A stretch of 64,000 nucleotides of DNA from Kaistia sp. 32K. GTDB taxonomy: Bacteria; Pseudomonadota; Alphaproteobacteria; Rhizobiales; Kaistiaceae. The notes under the pieces are model-generated. The model was not told the origin of the DNA and did no database searches. It saw nothing but the letters and a program-made list of their open reading frames with translations. How positions within the stretch are numbered: the stretch's first letter is position 1; each line of letters starts with the position of its first letter. This document shows positions 38,266 to 47,917 of this stretch, piece by piece. The stretch lies in NCBI RefSeq assembly GCF_016629525.1, contig NZ_AP024269.1:1984001-2048000 (forward strand), in the 5' to 3' direction. Position numbers and translations under genes: made by a program.

Positions 38266-39609
38266 ATGCGCATCGCGATGATCGGTTCTGGTTATGTCGG
38301 GCTGGTGTCCGGCGCGTGCCTGGCGGATTTCGGCCACGATGTCATCTGCATCGACAAGGACGCGGCGAAGATCGAGGCGCTGAAGCGCAATCAGATCCCG
38401 ATCTTCGAGCCCGGGCTCGAAGACCTGGTCGCCTCCAACGTCCGCGCCGGCCGCCTCTCCTTCACCACGGAATTCGCCGAGCCGGTCGGCGCGGCGGATG
38501 TCGTCTTCATCGCGGTCGGCACGCCGTCGCGCCGGGGCGACGGCCATGCCGATCTCTCCTATGTCTATGCCGCCGCCCGCGAGATCGCCGCCGCCGCGAA
38601 GGGCTTCACCGTCGTCGTCACCAAGTCGACCGTCCCGGTCGGCACCGGCGACGAGGTTGAGCGCGTCATCCGCGAGGCGAATCCCGACGCCGACGTCGCC
38701 GTCGTCTCCAATCCCGAATTCCTGCGCGAGGGCGCGGCGATCAACGACTTCAAGCGGCCGGACCGCATCGTCGTCGGCGTCGAGGGCGAGCGCGGCAAGG
38801 CGGAGATGTCGGAGGTCTACCGGCCGCTCTATCTCAACCAGGCGCCGATTCTCTTCACCTCGCGCCGTTCGTCCGAACTGATCAAATACGCCGCCAACGC
38901 CTTCCTCGCGATGAAGATCACCTTCATCAACGAGATGGCGGACCTTTGCGAAAGCGTCGGCGCCGACGTGCAGGCGGTGTCGCGCGGCATCGGCCTCGAC
39001 AACCGCATCGGCTCGAAGTTCCTGCATGCCGGCCCCGGCTATGGCGGCTCGTGCTTCCCGAAGGACACGCTGGCGCTCGTCAAGACGGCGCAGGATCACG
39101 GCACGCCGCTGCGCCTGATCGAGACGACCGTCTCGATCAACGACCAGCGCAAGCGCGCCATGGCCCGCAAGGTGATCCAGGCGAGCGGCGGCGACATCCG
39201 CGGCAAGAAGGTCGCGGTGCTCGGCCTGACCTTCAAGCCGAACACGGACGACATGCGCGAGGCGCCGTCGCTGTCGATCATCCAGGCGCTGCAGGATGCC
39301 GGCGCGACGATCTCGACCTATGACCCCGAGGGCATGGAGCCGGCCCGCCAGCTGCTGACCGACGTCACCTACGCCTCCGACGCCTATGACGCGGCCGCCG
39401 ATGCCGACGCCCTGGTGATCGTCACCGAATGGAACACGTTCCGGGCGCTCGACCTGAAGCGGCTCAAGGCCGTCATGAAGACGCCCTTGATGGTCGACCT
39501 TCGCAACATCTATCGCCACGACGATGTGGTGCGCGAGGGCTTCCGCTATGTCAGCGTCGGCCGTCCCGGCGACGACGGCGCTTTCCAGCTGGATGTCGCC
39601 GCGGAATAG
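38266..39609 (+). CDS. UDP-glucose 6-dehydrogenase
   Basis: The 447-residue enzyme oxidises UDP-glucose to UDP-glucuronate with two NAD+, supplying acidic sugars for exopolysaccharide or lipopolysaccharide. The N-terminal NAD site is MIGSGYVGLVSGACLADFGH, and the catalytic cysteine is C263 in GPGYGGSCFPKDT. AFLAMKITFINEMADLCE is a central family motif. In rhizobia the homologue is often called rkpK. No other polysaccharide gene is adjacent. A TACAAT sequence near 38219 could be part of its promoter, but no good -35 accompanies it. Confidence 0.95.
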   Translation: MRIAMIGSGYVGLVSGACLADFGHDVICIDKDAAKIEALKRNQIPIFEPGLEDLVASNVRAGRLSFTTEFAEPVGAADVVFIAVGTPSRRGDGHADLSYVYAAAREIAAAAKGFTVVVTKSTVPVGTGDEVERVIREANPDADVAVVSNPEFLREGAAINDFKRPDRIVVGVEGERGKAEMSEVYRPLYLNQAPILFTSRRSSELIKYAANAFLAMKITFINEMADLCESVGADVQAVSRGIGLDNRIGSKFLHAGPGYGGSCFPKDTLALVKTAQDHGTPLRLIETTVSINDQRKRAMARKVIQASGGDIRGKKVAVLGLTFKPNTDDMREAPSLSIIQALQDAGATISTYDPEGMEPARQLLTDVTYASDAYDAAADADALVIVTEWNTFRALDLKRLKAVMKTPLMVDLRNIYRHDDVVREGFRYVSVGRPGDDGAFQLDVAAE

Positions 39610-40041
39610 CGGCGAGTGTTCTGCCCATGATGCAAGGCCCTGTTCTTTCACCTCTCCCTGAGGGAGAGGTGAGGGGCAACGCGGTAATGATGGGCCAGAC
39701 ACTGAGGAGGCCTTCGCGCAACATCGGCTTCTTTGTGCTGATGGGATCTTGCTACCCTCCGCCGTCATCCCGGCGAAGGCCGGGATCCAGACGCTCAGGC
39801 CTATGGCCGCTAGGCTGAGCCACGCTTTCCTGGCCGGTGTTTATAGGCCCCGGCCTCCGCCGGGGCGACGGAGCGCTGCCCTTAGATCTTGGACCTCTTG
39901 GCGACCTTCGGTGTTTTCGAAGGGGCCTCCCTCGGGGAGAGGCAAGGGGCAACGCTTCCCGCTTGCGCTTCACCGGCGAAGCTCCGGACTTGATGACGGC
40001 GGGCGACCGATGGATAAGAAGGCCATCGGAACCAGCAGGTA
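39610..40041. other. Repeat-containing intergenic region after UDP-glucose dehydrogenase
   Basis: This 432-base spacer has a CACCTCTCC...GGAGAGGTG palindrome (39648-39680), a remnant of the REP-like outer arm (39691-39710), a TCATCCCGGCG...CCGGGATCC hairpin (39764-39790) and a CCCCGGCC...GGCCGGGG-like hairpin (39848-39868). No credible gene is seen. The first palindrome probably ends the dehydrogenase transcript. Confidence 0.65.
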
Positions 40042-40332
40042 ATGGATGAGATGGACGTTCTGGAACTCCTCGGCGCGCTGCACAATGCGTTGCAGCCGGG
40101 CGCTTCGGTCGAAGACACGGAGAGCTGGAAGGAAGCCTTCGCCGTCATCCGCCGCGAGGTCGAGGCGGATGCCGCCACCGACAAGTACGATCGCGAGACA
40201 CTCGACGTCATCGATGCGAAGCTGAAGACGCTGATCGGCGAACTCGAATCGGGCAATCCCGAGCCGGATTTCAAGCCGGCGCGCACCTGGGTCGCGGCGC
40301 TGGGCGCGGCGATCCATCGCCGCCGGGCCTGA
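40042..40332 (+). CDS. Hypothetical small acidic protein
   Basis: The 96-residue predicted protein begins MDEMDVLELLGALHNALQPG and has an acidic helical middle (ESWKEAFAVIRREVEADAAT) and a basic end. It has no signal peptide or membrane helix. The ribosome binding site is poor, and codon use is consistent with a gene but not decisive. I recognise no family. Confidence 0.5.
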   Translation: MDEMDVLELLGALHNALQPGASVEDTESWKEAFAVIRREVEADAATDKYDRETLDVIDAKLKTLIGELESGNPEPDFKPARTWVAALGAAIHRRRA

Positions 40333-40450
40333 CCGGAAGCGGCGGCCGCCGTCGACTATCGGCCTGAGCGGACGGGGGAACTCGCGCGATGTCTACAGGT
40401 TGGAGAAACGGTTAGTTGCCTTGTCCCGCGCGCCCGTTAGTCTGGAATCC

Positions 40451-41236
40451 ATGACCACCATCCGCATCCTCTCCTACAACGTTCACGCCTGTGTCGGCAT
40501 CGACAAGCACATGTCGCCCGAGCGCATCGCCAAGGTGATCGAGAGTTGCCGGCCCGACGTGGTCGCGCTGCAGGAGATCGATGTGGGAAGGCCGCGCAGC
40601 GGCCGGATCGACCAGGCGCGGATCCTCGCCGACCTGCTCGGCATGGACGCGCATTTCCATCCGTCCACCCGGATCGGCCCGGACGAGCACTATGGCGACG
40701 CCATCCTGACGTCGCTGCCCTACACGATGAAGAAGATGGATGTCCTGCCGGGCTTCCACGACCGCATCAAGGTCGAGCCGCGCGGCGCGCTCTGGGCGTC
40801 GGTCGATGTCGGGGGCGTCGACGTGCAGGTGGTCAACACCCATCTCGGCGTCTGGCCGCATGAGCAGATGCTGCAATTGTCGACGCTGCTCGGTCCGGAC
40901 TGGCTCGGCCATCCCGAATGCCGCGACCCCGTCGTCTTCCTCGGCGACTTCAATGCCCCGCCGGGCCTCGCGCCCTATCGGCGGCTCGCCTCCGAATTCA
41001 TCGACGTCCAGAAGGCCTGGGGCGAGCGGAAGGCGAAGCCGACCTTCCCGGGCCGCCTGCCGGCGCTCCGCATCGACCATGTCTGGCTGCGCGGCCGGGC
41101 GCGGATCCGCAATGTCGAGGTGGTCCGGACGCCGCTGGCGCGCGTCGCCTCCGACCATCTGCCGCTCGTCGTCGATCTCGATTTCGGGGCGCACACGACG
41201 CTGAGCGATCGCGACACGCGCGTCGGCGCCGCCTGA
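40451..41236 (+). CDS. Endonuclease/exonuclease/phosphatase (EEP) family protein
   Basis: The 261-residue protein has the EEP signatures in order: LSYNVHACVGIDKHMSPERI at the N-terminus, VVALQEIDVGRPRSG, the NTHLGVW strand, FLGDFNAPPGL, and the C-terminal SDHLPLVVDLD. The glutamate, aspartate and histidine residues chelate magnesium in the family. Members cleave phosphodiesters in DNA, RNA or lipids; relatives of this type often sit beside a phospholipase D gene, but none is here. The ATG at 40451 gives the usual short start. Confidence 0.88.
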   Translation: MTTIRILSYNVHACVGIDKHMSPERIAKVIESCRPDVVALQEIDVGRPRSGRIDQARILADLLGMDAHFHPSTRIGPDEHYGDAILTSLPYTMKKMDVLPGFHDRIKVEPRGALWASVDVGGVDVQVVNTHLGVWPHEQMLQLSTLLGPDWLGHPECRDPVVFLGDFNAPPGLAPYRRLASEFIDVQKAWGERKAKPTFPGRLPALRIDHVWLRGRARIRNVEVVRTPLARVASDHLPLVVDLDFGAHTTLSDRDTRVGAA

Positions 41237-41275
41237 GGCAGGTGGTTAACGAAAGGCTACCGGAACGGTGCGCCG

Positions 41276-41557
41276 TTAACGCGAGCTGTGAACCTTGGTG
41301 ACGCCCCAGAGCCGCCAGCGCCGACGCGGCGGCAGGGTCGCTTCCTTGGGCTCCGGGGACGGACCGCCCGGCGGCGCGCGCAGGCGGCAGAGGTCCGAGA
41401 CGAGGTCGTCATAGCGCGAGAGCTCGGAGCAGTTCATGCGCGAGAGCATCATGGCGCCCGCGGCGAAGCTCGATCCGAATTCAAGCGTGCGCGTACCCAG
41501 AGATGGCTTGGCGAGGGACGGCTTGGCAACCGCCGGCCTGGCAACCGACTTGACCAT
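41276..41557 (-). CDS. Hypothetical small basic protein
   Basis: The 93-residue protein begins with a repetitive basic segment (VARPAVAKPSLAKPSLGT) and continues with a hydrophobic patch FGSSFAAGAMML before CSELSRYDDLVSDLCRLR and a proline/arginine-rich end. GGGGAGG lies ahead of the ATG at 41557, which is strong support that it is translated. No family is recognised. It lies downstream of moeA on the same strand after an AT-richer gap. Confidence 0.6.
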   Translation of the reverse strand: MVKSVARPAVAKPSLAKPSLGTRTLEFGSSFAAGAMMLSRMNCSELSRYDDLVSDLCRLRAPPGGPSPEPKEATLPPRRRWRLWGVTKVHSSR

Positions 41558-41724
41558 GGAACACCTCCCCACGGCTCGTTGCGCTCTGGGGTAACGGTTG
41601 TCACCGGGCGCGGTTCCTTAGCCGAGGATTTTGACGGCCGCATCTTAGATCAGAATTTAAGCTTGTGAAGATTGAGTCTTGCGTTTGCGATGAAAATTTA
41701 GGCTGATTTTTGCCGAATCGGCGT

Positions 41725-42939
41725 TTAGGGCAGGCGGAGGATGCGGCAGGGGGCGCTTTCCGGCTCGGCGGCGGCAAAAGGAGGCCGGACGATCAGGCAG
41801 ATCGCCTGGGCGAAGGTCGACAGCATCGAGCTGTCCTGACGTGGTAGCGGCGTCGCAATCCGTCGACCGTCGGGGAGGTCGACGAGGCTGGCGCGGACAT
41901 AGTCCTGCCGCCGGTCATTCTCGCGGACCGGCCCGCCGAGCTCGGCTGCCTCGGTCTCGTCGACGAGCTCCAGCCCGAGCAGCCGCTGGATCAGCGGCTT
42001 CAGGAACAAGAGGCCGCAGACGAGGCTGGAAACGGGATTGCCCGGCAGCCCGAGCACGCGCATCGCGCCGATCCGGCCGAACATAAGCGGCTTGCCGGGG
42101 CGCATGGCGATCTTCCAGAAGTCGAGCTCCATGCCGCGTCCGACCAGAACCTCGCGAACGATGTCATGCTCGCCGACCGAGGCGCCGCCGAGCGTCACCA
42201 GAATGTCTGCGCCGCTGGCGGCCGCCCGATCGATGGCGGCGGCAAGCGCTGCGCGGTCGTCCGGGACGATTCCGAGATCGAGCACCGCACCGCCCAGCGT
42301 TTCGACGAGGCCGGCGATCCCAAAACTGTTCGAGGCGACGATCTGGTTGGGGCCGATCGGCGATCCCGGCGGCACCAGCTCGTCGCCGGTGGCGATGATG
42401 GCGACAAGCGGCTTGGCCCGGACTGCGACATGGCCGTGGTTGAGGGCGGCGGCGAGCGACAATTGCCGCATGCCGAGCCGCGTGCCGGCCGCGAGCATCG
42501 GCTGGCCGGCGACGAAATCGAGGCCCTTCGCCCGGATGTGCTGCTGAGGCTTGACGGTCTCCGTCGCGCGGATCCGGCCGTCGCTCTCGACGACCGTGTC
42601 CTCCTGCAGGAGGATCGCGTCGGCGCCCGCCGGGACCGGCGCGCCGGTGAAGATGCGCACGGTCTGGTTTTCGCCGACGACGCCGCCATAGGCATGTCCC
42701 GCCGGCGCCGCGCCGATCAGCGTCAGCGTGGTCGGGAGGCTCGCGACATCGACCGACCGGACGGCATATCCGTCCATGGCCGAGACGTCGACGGGCGGCT
42801 GGGTGCGGAGCGCGGCCAGCGGCGCTGCGAGGATGCGGTTGAGCGCGCCGGCGAGCGGCACGTCCTCCGACACGGTCGGCTCGACGCCCTGGACGACGCG
42901 GAGAATGGCGTCCTCGACCGGGAGAAGCTTGTCGGCCAT
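41725..42939 (-). CDS. moeA: Molybdopterin molybdenumtransferase
   Basis: The 404-residue enzyme inserts molybdate into molybdopterin. AMDGYAVRS is the strand that contains the catalytic aspartate, and GEHDIVREVLVGRG and GLPGNPVSSLVCGLLF are signatures of the MoCF domain in the middle. The start codon overlaps the moaC stop by one base (TGATG-type), so the two cofactor genes are coupled. It is the last gene of the trp-moa transcription unit. Confidence 0.95.
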   Translation of the reverse strand: MADKLLPVEDAILRVVQGVEPTVSEDVPLAGALNRILAAPLAALRTQPPVDVSAMDGYAVRSVDVASLPTTLTLIGAAPAGHAYGGVVGENQTVRIFTGAPVPAGADAILLQEDTVVESDGRIRATETVKPQQHIRAKGLDFVAGQPMLAAGTRLGMRQLSLAAALNHGHVAVRAKPLVAIIATGDELVPPGSPIGPNQIVASNSFGIAGLVETLGGAVLDLGIVPDDRAALAAAIDRAAASGADILVTLGGASVGEHDIVREVLVGRGMELDFWKIAMRPGKPLMFGRIGAMRVLGLPGNPVSSLVCGLLFLKPLIQRLLGLELVDETEAAELGGPVRENDRRQDYVRASLVDLPDGRRIATPLPRQDSSMLSTFAQAICLIVRPPFAAAEPESAPCRILRLP

Positions 42940-43418
42940 CAGTCGGCCCGCCAGTCGCCGGAACGGCCGCCGGTCTTCTCAAGGAGCCGGATCTCGCCGA
43001 TCGTCATGCCGCGATCGACGCCCTTCGCCATGTCGTAGATGGTGAGGCAGGCGACGGAGACGGCCGTCAGCGCCTCCATCTCGACGCCGGTGCGCTCGGC
43101 CACCTTGGTGGTAGCGCGGATGCGGAGGCCCGGCAGCTCCACATCGAATTCGACGTCGATCGTCACCTTCGACAGCATGATCGGGTGGCAGAGCGGGATC
43201 AGCTCATGCGTCTTCTTCGCCGCCATGATGCCGGCGATCCGCGCCGTGGCGATGACGTCGCCCTTGGCCGCCGTGCCGGAGCGGATCAGCTCCAGCGTCG
43301 CGGCCTGCATGCGCACGACGCCCTCCGCCACGGCGGTGCGCGTTGTGACGTCCTTCTCCGAGACATCCACCATGTGGGCGGCGCCGGTTTCGTCGAGATG
43401 GGTGAGGCGAGGGGACAT
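42939..43418 (-). CDS. moaC: Cyclic pyranopterin monophosphate synthase
   Basis: The 159-residue enzyme makes cyclic pyranopterin monophosphate from the MoaA product in molybdenum cofactor synthesis. [16 protein letters not shown] and [19 protein letters not shown] are the conserved active-site stretches. It overlaps the stop of the upstream GNAT gene and the start of moeA by one base each, so these three genes are translationally linked. moaA is not in this window. Confidence 0.95.
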   Translation of the reverse strand: MSPRLTHLDETGAAHMVDVSEKDVTTRTAVAEGVVRMQAATLELIRSGTAAKGDVIATARIAGIMAAKKTHELIPLCHPIMLSKVTIDVEFDVELPGLRIRATTKVAERTGVEMEALTAVSVACLTIYDMAKGVDRGMTIGEIRLLEKTGGRSGDWRAD

Positions 43419-43933
43419 CAGAGGATCTCCTTGCGCATGAAGAGGCGCCGTTCGATCGGCAGGCCGGAGAGCCGCTCCGCCGCGTGCAGCAGGTGGAAGG
43501 CCGGCGTCCAGTCGATCGTCTCGACCTCGACGAAGCCAAGTCGTTCATAGAACGGCCGGTTCCATGGCACGTCGCGGAAGGTGGCGAGCGTCAGCGCGTG
43601 GATGCCGCTTTCGCGGGCGGCCTGTTCGGCCGCGGCGACGAGGCTGCGGCCGATGCCCTGCCCGCCGAAGGGCGTGGCGACCGAAACCTCGTAGATGTGG
43701 AGGGCATGATCGAGCCGACCCGCCAGCACGAAGCCGATCGGCGCATCCTCGCTATCGACGGCGCAGAAGGCGACGCCGTGGGCAAGAATGGCGGCGATGA
43801 ACGCCTCGCTCGTCGGCTCGTTGTCGGCGATCGCCTTGAGGCCGACCGAGCGAAAGCGCTGGCCCGCATCGCGCTCGACGGCACGGAGCGCCGGCGCATC
43901 GTCCGGCCGTACGGGGCGGATCGCGGCGTTCAC
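43418..43933 (-). CDS. GNAT family N-acetyltransferase inside the trp-moa unit
   Basis: The 171-residue protein begins [16 protein letters not shown] and has the acetyl-CoA-binding loop [18 protein letters not shown] plus [14 protein letters not shown], standard GNAT motifs. It starts two bases after the trpC stop and overlaps moaC by one base, so it is translated with the cluster. The acceptor is unknown: it could modify an amine metabolite, a tRNA or a protein. In many rhizobial clusters trpC is followed directly by moaC, so this looks like an insertion. Confidence 0.88.
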   Translation of the reverse strand: MNAAIRPVRPDDAPALRAVERDAGQRFRSVGLKAIADNEPTSEAFIAAILAHGVAFCAVDSEDAPIGFVLAGRLDHALHIYEVSVATPFGGQGIGRSLVAAAEQAARESGIHALTLATFRDVPWNRPFYERLGFVEVETIDWTPAFHLLHAAERLSGLPIERRLFMRKEIL

Positions 43934-43935
43934 GC

Positions 43936-44736
43936 TCAGGCCGTGGCGCGGCCGAGAAGATGCGCGGTCGCAGCCGCGACCTCCTCCTGCCGCATCAGAC
44001 TTTCGCCGACGAGATAGGTGTCGATCCGCACATTCCGCAGCCGCGCGATGTCGGCCGGGGTGAAGATGCCGCTCTCGCCGACCAGGATCCGGTCGTCGGG
44101 CACAAGCGCCGCCAGCCGCTCGGAAGTCTCGAGCGAGACCTCGAAGGTGCGCAGGTTGCGGTTGTTGATGCCGACCAGCGGCGACTTCAGCTTCAGCGCG
44201 CGCTCGAGCTCCGCCTCGTCATGCACCTCGATCAGCACGTCCATGCCGAGCTCGAAGGCGGTATCTTCCAGCGACACGGCGACGTCGTCGGAGACGCCGG
44301 CCATGATGATCAGGATGCAGTCGGCGCCCCAGGCGCGCGCCTCGTAGACCTGGTAGTCCTCGTAGAGGAAGTCCTTGCGCAACGCCGGCAGGTCGACGGC
44401 CTCGCGGGCGGCGACCAGATAGTCGGGCGAGCCCTGGAAATAGGGCGTGTCGGTCAGCACGGAGAGGCAGGCGGCGCCGCCGGCCTTATAGGCGCGAGCC
44501 AGCGCCGGCGGGTCGAAATCCGGGCGGATCAGCCCCTTCGACGGGCTGGCCTTCTTGATCTCGGCGATCAGCGCCGGCTCATTCGCCGCGAGCTTGCGGC
44601 GGATGGCGTCGACGAAGCCGCGCGCCGGCACGACGTCCCTGGCGCGGGCGATGATCTCGGCCTCTGGCACCCTGGCCTTCGCCGCCGCGATCTCCTCGCG
44701 CTTGGTCGCTTCGATCTTCTTCAGGATATCGGTCAT
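43936..44736 (-). CDS. trpC: Indole-3-glycerol phosphate synthase
   Basis: The 266-residue TIM-barrel enzyme closes the indole ring in tryptophan synthesis. [18 protein letters not shown] has the conserved active-site lysine and the phosphate-binding region; [14 protein letters not shown] and LVGESGIF are later signatures. The ATG at 44736 lies four bases after the trpD stop. A longer frame (15 residues) overlaps trpD and was rejected. Confidence 0.95.
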   Translation of the reverse strand: MTDILKKIEATKREEIAAAKARVPEAEIIARARDVVPARGFVDAIRRKLAANEPALIAEIKKASPSKGLIRPDFDPPALARAYKAGGAACLSVLTDTPYFQGSPDYLVAAREAVDLPALRKDFLYEDYQVYEARAWGADCILIIMAGVSDDVAVSLEDTAFELGMDVLIEVHDEAELERALKLKSPLVGINNRNLRTFEVSLETSERLAALVPDDRILVGESGIFTPADIARLRNVRIDTYLVGESLMRQEEVAAATAHLLGRATA

Positions 44737-44740
44737 CACT

Positions 44741-45754
44741 CTATCCGTTCGTGATCGCGACGAGGCGATCGAGGCGTTCATGCGCGCGGCCTTCGTCGAT
44801 CGAGGCGGCGGCGAGCGCGACGCCCTCGGCCAGCGTCTCAGCCCGGCCAGCGACGATCAGTGCCGCGCCGGCGTTCATCAGCACGGTGTCGCGATAGGCG
44901 CCGCGCTCGCCTTCGAGCAGGGCGCGCAGCGCGGCCGCGTTGTACTGGGCATCGCCGCCGCGGATCGCGTCAACTGGCGAGACGGGCAGGCCGACCGAGA
45001 CCGGATCAATGGAAAACGTCTCGATCCGCCCGTTCCTCAGCGCCGCGACCTTGGTCTGCCCGGCGGTGGTGATCTCGTCGACGCCACCGGCGCCATGGAC
45101 GATCCACGCGCTTTCCGAGCCGAGCGCCGCCAGCACCTTGGCGATCGGCTCGACCCATTCTTCCGAATAGACGCCGATCAGCTGGCGCTTGACGCCGCCG
45201 GGATTGGAGAGCGGTCCGAGCAGGTTGAAGATCGTCCGGGTGCCCAGCTCGACGCGGGCAGGGCCGACATGCTTCATCGCCGAATGATGCATCGGCGCGA
45301 ACATGAAGCCAATGCCGACGTCGCGAATCGATCGGCCGATCGCCTCCGGCGAGATGTCGACATTGACGCCGAGCGCCGCCAGCACGTCGGCGGCGCCGGA
45401 TTTCGACGAGACGGCGCGGTTGCCATGCTTGGCGACGGGGACGCCCGCGCCCGCCACGACGAAGGCCGAGGCGGTCGAGATGTTGTAGGTGTGGGCGCCG
45501 TCACCGCCCGTGCCGACGATGTCGATGGCATCGGCGGGCGCGTCCACCGGCAGCATCTTGGAGCGCATCGTCGCGACCGCGCCGGCGATCTCGTCGACGG
45601 TCTCGCCGCGCACGCGCAGCGCCATCAGGAAGCCGCCGATCTGGGCCGGCGTCGCCGACCCCGACATGATCACGTCGAAGGCTGATTCCGCCTCGGCCCG
45701 CTCCAGCGACTTGCCGGAGGCGACCTTGGCGATGTGGGATTTCAGGTCACTCAT
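44741..45754 (-). CDS. trpD: Anthranilate phosphoribosyltransferase
   Basis: The 337-residue enzyme joins anthranilate and phosphoribosyl pyrophosphate. [19 protein letters not shown] binds the pyrophosphate, and [21 protein letters not shown] is the second signature. It begins 12 bases after trpG, as part of the trp operon. Confidence 0.95.
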   Translation of the reverse strand: MSDLKSHIAKVASGKSLERAEAESAFDVIMSGSATPAQIGGFLMALRVRGETVDEIAGAVATMRSKMLPVDAPADAIDIVGTGGDGAHTYNISTASAFVVAGAGVPVAKHGNRAVSSKSGAADVLAALGVNVDISPEAIGRSIRDVGIGFMFAPMHHSAMKHVGPARVELGTRTIFNLLGPLSNPGGVKRQLIGVYSEEWVEPIAKVLAALGSESAWIVHGAGGVDEITTAGQTKVAALRNGRIETFSIDPVSVGLPVSPVDAIRGGDAQYNAAALRALLEGERGAYRDTVLMNAGAALIVAGRAETLAEGVALAAASIDEGRAHERLDRLVAITNG

Positions 45755-45766
45755 GCTGCCTCCGCC

Positions 45767-46378
45767 TCACGCGACCGACCGGGGAGTGCGATTCCTCGCA
45801 TTCCATTCGGCCGCGAGGTCGAGGAAGTTTTTCAGCATCAGGTGCCCATGCTCGGAGGCGATGCTCTCCGGGTGGAACTGCACGCCGTGCATCGGCAGGG
45901 TCTTGTGCATGGCGCCCATGACGACGCCATCTTCCGATTCCGCCGTGATCTCCAGCACCGCCGGCATGGTCTCGCGCTTCACCGTCAGCGAGTGGTAGCG
46001 CGTTGCCTTGAACGGGCCGTTGATGCCGCGGAAAACGCTCTTGCCGGTATGGTTGATGGTCGAGATCTTGCCGTGCATCTGGCTTGGCGCGCGGATGACG
46101 TCGCCGCCCATCGCCTGGCCGATGGCCTGGTGGCCGAGGCAGACGCCGAAGATCGGAATGGTGTCGCCGACGCGCTCGATCAGGTCGAGGCAGATGCCCG
46201 CCTCGTTCGGCGTGCAGGGGCCCGGCGAAAGCACGATTCCCTCCGGATCGAGGGCGATGACCTCCTCGACCGTGATCTTGTCGTTGCGCTTGATGATCAG
46301 CTTGGCGCCAAGCTCCCCCAGATAATGGACGAGATTGTAGGTGAAGCTGTCGTAGTTATCGATGACGAGAAAGGCCAT
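45767..46378 (-). CDS. trpG: Anthranilate synthase component II (glutamine amidotransferase)
   Basis: The 203-residue subunit supplies ammonia from glutamine to TrpE. The class I amidotransferase triad is visible: the cysteine in GVCLGHQAIGQA, and the histidine/glutamate pair in GVQFHPESI. IDNYDSFTYNLVHYLGE opens the protein. It follows trpE by 24 bases. TrpE and TrpG are separate here, unlike the fused TrpE(G) of some rhizobia. Confidence 0.95.
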   Translation of the reverse strand: MAFLVIDNYDSFTYNLVHYLGELGAKLIIKRNDKITVEEVIALDPEGIVLSPGPCTPNEAGICLDLIERVGDTIPIFGVCLGHQAIGQAMGGDVIRAPSQMHGKISTINHTGKSVFRGINGPFKATRYHSLTVKRETMPAVLEITAESEDGVVMGAMHKTLPMHGVQFHPESIASEHGHLMLKNFLDLAAEWNARNRTPRSVA

Positions 46379-46402
46379 GATCCTGCGTCCCCTCTGCTTC
46401 GT

Positions 46403-47917
46403 CTACTGCCCGCGCCCAGCCTGAGAAGCGAACTTTACCGCTTCCTCGGCTGCACGGAAGAGCGCACGCGCCTTGGCGATGCATTCCTGGTGCTCGCTCT
46501 CCGGCACACTGTCGGCGACGATGCCGGCGCCGGCCTGCGCATACATCTTGCCGTCCTTGACGATCGAGGTGCGCAGCACGATGCAGGTGTCCATCGCGCC
46601 ATCGGCCGAGAAGTAGCCGACGCAGCCGGCATAGATGCCGCGCTTCTCGCCTTCGAGCTCGTCGATGATCTCCATCGCGCGCACCTTCGGCGCGCCGGAA
46701 ACCGTGCCGGCCGGGAAGCCGGCCGCGAGCGCGTCCAGCATATCGTATTCAGATGACAGCCGGCCGATGACGTTCGAGACGATATGCATCACCTGACTGT
46801 AGTACTCGAGGAAGAACTTGTCGGTGACCTTCACCGTGCCGATTTCGGCGACGCGGCCGACATCGTTGCGGCCGAGGTCGAGCAGCATGAGGTGCTCCGC
46901 CAGTTCCTTCGGATCGGCCAGGAGTTCAGCGGCCAGCGCCTTGTCCTCGTCGGGCGTCGCGCCCCGGCGGCGGGTGCCGGCGATCGGACGGATCGTCACC
47001 TCGCCATCCCTAACGCGAACCAGGATCTCCGGGCTGGAGCCGGCAACGGCGAAGTCGCCGAAATCCAGGAAATAGAGGAAGGGCGACGGGTTCGTCCGGC
47101 GCAGCGCCCGGTAGAGCGCGAAGGGCGGCAGGCTGAACGGCGCCTCGAAGCGCTGCGACAGCACGACCTGGAAGATGTCGCCGGCTGCGATGTATTCCTT
47201 CGCCTTGGCGACCATCTCCAGATAGCGCGCATGCGTGGTGTTGGAGACGACGGGCACGGCGAGGTCGATGTCGTCGGGGTAGGGGCTGCGGTGCAGCGGG
47301 CCTTCGAGCGTATCGACCACCGCCGTCAGCCGCTCGACGGCGCGGGCATGGGCCTGGGCCGCGGTGACGCCGGCCGCCGGACGCACCGGGGTCACCAGCG
47401 TGATCTCGTCCTTGATCGAATCGAACACCACCATGACCGTCGGACGCAGCATGATCGCGTCGGGAACGCCGAGCGCGTCCGGGTTCGGCGCGCCGAGTTC
47501 TTCCATCTGGCGGACCATGTCGTAGCCGAGATAGCCGAAGATGCCCGCTGACATCGGGGGCAGGCTCTCCGGCAGATCGATGTGCGATTCGGCGATGACG
47601 CGGCGCAGCGCGTCGAGCGAGCGCCCTTCCAGCGGCGCGAAGGCGTCGGGATCGTGCGCGGGCGTCCGGTTCAGTTCGGCGCGGTCGCCGAAGGCGCGGA
47701 AGATCAGGTCGGGCTCGATGCCGATCATCGAATAGCGGCCGCGCACGGCGCCGCCTTCGACCGATTCGAGCAGGAACGTCTTCGACCGTCCGGCCGAGAG
47801 CTTCAGCATGGCGGAGACCGGGGTCTCCAAATCGGCAACCATTCGGGTCCAGACGACCTGCGCGCGCCCTTCATCATAGGCAGGCGCAATCGTCTCCAGC
47901 GACGGCTCGATCAACAT
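46403..47917 (-). CDS. trpE: Anthranilate synthase component I
   Basis: The 504-residue enzyme makes anthranilate from chorismate. FLLESVEGG near residue 48 is the tryptophan-feedback site (LLES). PIAGTRRRG, LLDLGRNDVGRV and AGTVSGAPKVRAMEIID are the chorismate-binding region. It is the first structural gene of the trp-moa unit. The upstream 298 bases have hairpins and a Trp-codon-containing ORF that could attenuate transcription. Confidence 0.95.
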   Translation of the reverse strand: MLIEPSLETIAPAYDEGRAQVVWTRMVADLETPVSAMLKLSAGRSKTFLLESVEGGAVRGRYSMIGIEPDLIFRAFGDRAELNRTPAHDPDAFAPLEGRSLDALRRVIAESHIDLPESLPPMSAGIFGYLGYDMVRQMEELGAPNPDALGVPDAIMLRPTVMVVFDSIKDEITLVTPVRPAAGVTAAQAHARAVERLTAVVDTLEGPLHRSPYPDDIDLAVPVVSNTTHARYLEMVAKAKEYIAAGDIFQVVLSQRFEAPFSLPPFALYRALRRTNPSPFLYFLDFGDFAVAGSSPEILVRVRDGEVTIRPIAGTRRRGATPDEDKALAAELLADPKELAEHLMLLDLGRNDVGRVAEIGTVKVTDKFFLEYYSQVMHIVSNVIGRLSSEYDMLDALAAGFPAGTVSGAPKVRAMEIIDELEGEKRGIYAGCVGYFSADGAMDTCIVLRTSIVKDGKMYAQAGAGIVADSVPESEHQECIAKARALFRAAEEAVKFASQAGRGQ

